37,062 nt of DNA, from positions 1 through 37,062 of the IMG/VR virus record IMGVR_UViG_3300048003_000453. One strand, written 5' to 3'. Positions within the stretch are counted from its first letter, which is position 1; each line of letters starts with the position of its first letter. This DNA is from a virus. A model generated the notes under the pieces. That model was given only the letters and a program-made list of their open reading frames with translations, had not been told where the DNA came from and made no database searches. Shown here in pieces: positions 34,763-37,062 of this stretch. Position numbers and translations under genes: made by a program.

Positions 34763-36244
34763 ATGCCTTATAAGTATACAACCTCTTTTGAATCTGAAAT
34801 ATTCGCTCATCAAATTAATGATGAGTTTATCTCTGAGGCTTCGCTAAGCGAACTCTCTTCTCTTGTCCCAAAAGACATAGACTTTGAAAAAAACGTTGAT
34901 TTGCTAGGTGTTTCTTTTAACGCTGCAGTTGTTAATGTTTTTAATAGGAATGGTGATGGTATTGATTCTAGCACAGCCTTAAAATACAACGATCAATTTA
35001 TACATAAGCCCACAAACATAGAGCATAACAAAGATAAGATTGTTGGGCATATTGTGACTGCTGGATTTAGTGAGTATGGATCTAATAAAATATTATCTAA
35101 TGATAAAATAGAAAATAAAAAAGATCCTTTTAATATAGCTTTAGGAGCTGTTGTTTATCGTTCGGCTAACAAATCTTTTGCGGAACTTATAGAAAAATCT
35201 ACTGATCCCGAAGATAAATCATACTATAAAAAAATATCTGCAAGCTGGGAAGTTGGATTTTCTAATTATGTGTTAGCTGTCGGCAGTGACAAACTGAGTG
35301 AAGCTACTATAGTTGAAGATCCAAGAGAAATTAAAAAATTAAATGGATGCTTAAAAGCATATGGAGGGTCTGGGAAAACTGAAAAAGGCGAACCTGTATA
35401 CCGATTAATCACTGGTAAGATATATCCTTTAGGGATTGGTTTCACCTCTAATCCAGCTGCTGATGTAAAAGGTATATATAAAGATCAAGAGGAAAATGCC
35501 GAATCTATCAAAGATGACAGCGAAGATAAAATTTCACAAAAAATTAAAAAAACTGTAACAAAAGAAAAGAATATAGCTATGGAAAACATTGTTAATGAAC
35601 TAAAGGAGCTTCTCGTCGAGAAAAAAATCGGTGAAGAGGCTGTAGCTTCTATGACTCAGTCTTTTTCTGAAGCGATTCGTCAAAAGAACGAAGAGTTTTT
35701 GAAAGAAAAAGAAGCTCTTCTGAGCGAGCAAGAAGCAGCCAAGAAAGAATACGAAGATCTTAAAGCTTCTGTCGCTGAGCTTGAAAGCAAACTGGCAGAA
35801 TCTAATGATCGCATCAACGTTTTTGAAAACGAGAAAAAAGCTGAAGAAGCTGTAGCTCGTTTCAATACTCGCATGGACGAACTTGACTCTAAGTTTGAAC
35901 TTGCTGATGAAGATCGTGAATTTCTTGCGAAAGAGGTCAAGTCTATCGAAGAGACTGAGGAGGCATTCGCTTCTTTCTCTGACAAGCTTGAAGTCCTCTG
36001 GAAGCATAAGAGTAAGGAAAATAAAGAAGCTTTTGAAGCTGAAATCCAAGCTCGTATTGATGAAGAGGTTGCCAAGAGGATCGCTAAAGCTTCGGAAGAA
36101 GTTGATGTCGAAGAAGCTCTTGACAATGCTAAGCAGGTCGATGCCGACCTTTCTAACAATAATGAGGCTATTGCTTCGAAAGAAGAAAACCTTGTTGATA
36201 AATTTAAAAAAGCGTTCTCTCGTGAGAACATCGAAATATCTTAA
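34763..36244 (+). CDS. Prohead protease-scaffold protein
   Basis: 493 residues from ATG 34763, with AGGAAGG 7 nt upstream. The N-terminal half (about 1-240) looks like a prohead protease: IEHNKDKIVGHIVTAGFS, NIALGAVVYR and YYKKISASWEVGFSNYVL, with a histidine and a serine in places expected for a serine protease of this kind. The C-terminal half (about 273-493) is a long charged coiled coil, like a capsid scaffold. An in-frame ATG at 35579 begins exactly at the coiled coil (MENIVNELKELL), so a separate scaffold may be made from the same gene. Confidence 0.7.
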   Translation: MPYKYTTSFESEIFAHQINDEFISEASLSELSSLVPKDIDFEKNVDLLGVSFNAAVVNVFNRNGDGIDSSTALKYNDQFIHKPTNIEHNKDKIVGHIVTAGFSEYGSNKILSNDKIENKKDPFNIALGAVVYRSANKSFAELIEKSTDPEDKSYYKKISASWEVGFSNYVLAVGSDKLSEATIVEDPREIKKLNGCLKAYGGSGKTEKGEPVYRLITGKIYPLGIGFTSNPAADVKGIYKDQEENAESIKDDSEDKISQKIKKTVTKEKNIAMENIVNELKELLVEKKIGEEAVASMTQSFSEAIRQKNEEFLKEKEALLSEQEAAKKEYEDLKASVAELESKLAESNDRINVFENEKKAEEAVARFNTRMDELDSKFELADEDREFLAKEVKSIEETEEAFASFSDKLEVLWKHKSKENKEAFEAEIQARIDEEVAKRIAKASEEVDVEEALDNAKQVDADLSNNNEAIASKEENLVDKFKKAFSRENIEIS

Positions 36245-36264
36245 CTTAAACAAAATATAATACT

Positions 36265-36891
36265 ATGGGACTTAAAATTCTTCCTTTTAGACAATATGAC
36301 GACCAAGATGTCGTTAATCTCTATCGTGTTGCCGATGGAATGGTACTCGATAGCACAACCGATGCGGGTTCTGGCGATGCTGGAACTTTCGTGAAGGTTT
36401 CTGCTGGTGACTTCTCTGCTGATCCTGTTGCTTATGCTACAGACAGCTATTTAGGTAAAACTGACTACCCTCATGTTGGGCGTAATCAATACCCTAAAGT
36501 AAGTCTGCAGGTCGAACCTGCTGGTGCTGGAGATATTCCTCTTGGAATCACTCTTCTTCAGACCGCTAAAAATGACGAGAACGGAGAGAAACTTCTCTAC
36601 AATCCTCAAAAAGCTGCTGAGCTTCAGTCTGCTCTCCCCGGAGAAGCTGTCCCTGTCGCTACTAAAGGTATCTTTACTGTAGCTAGCGCTGCTTTCCAAG
36701 GTGATCTTGGTGGCGATCTTGCTATCGGTAGCGGTATTAAAGCTTCTACTGGTGGAACTATTACTGGATGCGCTCCAACTGATAGCGCATGTTTCGGAAC
36801 AATTCTTGGAACTGGAACCCGTGATCAAGCTAATTCTAATGGAATTACCGATCAGTTTTCTGGTGAGTACCTCGTCTTCAAATTCAAATAA
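36265..36891 (+). CDS. Capsid accessory (decoration-type) protein
   Basis: 208 residues, rich in Gly, Ala, Asp and Thr, beta-rich (VLDSTTDAGSGDAGTFVKVSAGDF, AIGSGIKASTGGTITG). It sits directly before the major capsid gene, where head-decoration or capsid-stabilising proteins are usually found. Codon choice (Gly, Ala and Ser codons ending in T) suggests high expression. Upstream, AAAATATAATACT is an AT-rich -10-like box 3 nt before the ATG. Confidence 0.55.
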   Translation: MGLKILPFRQYDDQDVVNLYRVADGMVLDSTTDAGSGDAGTFVKVSAGDFSADPVAYATDSYLGKTDYPHVGRNQYPKVSLQVEPAGAGDIPLGITLLQTAKNDENGEKLLYNPQKAAELQSALPGEAVPVATKGIFTVASAAFQGDLGGDLAIGSGIKASTGGTITGCAPTDSACFGTILGTGTRDQANSNGITDQFSGEYLVFKFK

Positions 36892-36910
36892 TATAGAAAG
36901 AATCTAGAAA

Positions 36911-37062
36911 ATGAAAATTACTTTAAAAAGAACTCCAGAACAAATCGAGCTTGTGAAAGCTATGGCTTCTCGTAATCGCACTGTCGCTTACGAAGCTCAA
37001 GTAGCTCTCGCTGAGTTTATTGGACCTGTGCTTGCAGAGGTTATCAATAACGCTCCTACCAT
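36911..37062 (+). CDS. Major capsid protein (3' partial, N-terminal 50 residues)
   Basis: The frame starts at ATG 36911 and runs off the window: MKITLKRTPEQIELVKAMAS, then YEAQVALAEFIGPVLAEVIN and NAPT. The 'ALAEFIGPVLAEVINNAPT' N-terminus and its place after the scaffold and decoration genes fit a major capsid protein of the HK97 fold as found in large marine phages. Confidence 0.7.
   Translation, partial: MKITLKRTPEQIELVKAMASRNRTVAYEAQVALAEFIGPVLAEVINNAPT

Noticed and set aside
35600-36253. Long Phe/Leu/Ser-rich open frames on the minus strand opposite the scaffold
   Set aside because: They mirror the Glu/Lys-rich coiled coil on the plus strand; no start signals; a shadow.

Overview
The window is a contiguous piece of the genome of a large, AT-rich tailed dsDNA phage (Caudoviricetes). 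The evidence is a packaging and head module at the right end (PhoH-like ATPase, sigma factor, large terminase, portal, prohead protease with scaffold, capsid accessory protein, start of the major capsid protein), a tail-fibre gene cut by the left edge, an endolysin, two tRNAs and dense small genes with overlapping stop and start codons. ThyX, MazG-like and Nmad1-type nucleotide genes, PhoH and sulfotransferases fit an aquatic phage. The host cannot be fixed from sequence alone. TGA is an ordinary stop codon here.

Layout. 1-5.2 kb: tail fibre with repeated GNVGIGTT motifs, two acidic proteins, endolysin, MazG-like protein, holin-like protein, a terminator, then tRNA-Leu(UAA) behind its own promoter. 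5.1-6.2 kb: three genes on the minus strand, one a short lipoprotein with an in-frame UGA. 6.2-16.7 kb: plus-strand accessory and metabolic genes: a Pyr_excise-like protein, glycosyltransferase, ThyX, tRNA(CAU), a beta-propeller protein with a 12-bp tandem repeat, a duplicated small-gene cassette, a glycosyltransferase followed by two sulfotransferases, a PD-(D/E)XK nuclease, two HNH-AP2 endonucleases and an Nmad1 protein. 16.8-18.5 kb: an early-looking operon with an AT-hook protein and a RuvB-like AAA+ helicase. 18.5-19.4 kb: about 0.9 kb without genes, full of repeats. 19.4-25.7 kb: minus-strand early-type region of small genes, GP88 and DUF932, with individual sigma70-like promoters, terminators, repeats and a tmRNA-like RNA. 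25.9-37.1 kb: plus-strand late module for structure and packaging.

Regulation is unusually legible. Minus-strand early genes have TTGNNN-17-TARAMT promoters whose -10 box lies exactly 6 nt before the ATG in five cases, which implies leaderless mRNAs. Late genes on both strands share an AGTGTAATWA motif, and the phage encodes a sigma factor with a Cys-rich insertion that is the natural candidate to read it.

The most striking item is a 66-nt RNA gene on the minus strand (24934-24999). It joins the conserved tmRNA 5' end (GGTTTCGACGGG box) directly to a T-arm and CCA end through a GCAA-capped stem, and keeps the G3-U70 alanine identity pair. It looks like a tmRNA reduced to its tRNA-like domain, with no tag reading frame. 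Four 76-bp elements (27-bp palindrome, 22-nt GC-rich spacer, 27-bp palindrome) and a separate 29-bp repeat family occupy the gene-poor parts of the early region.
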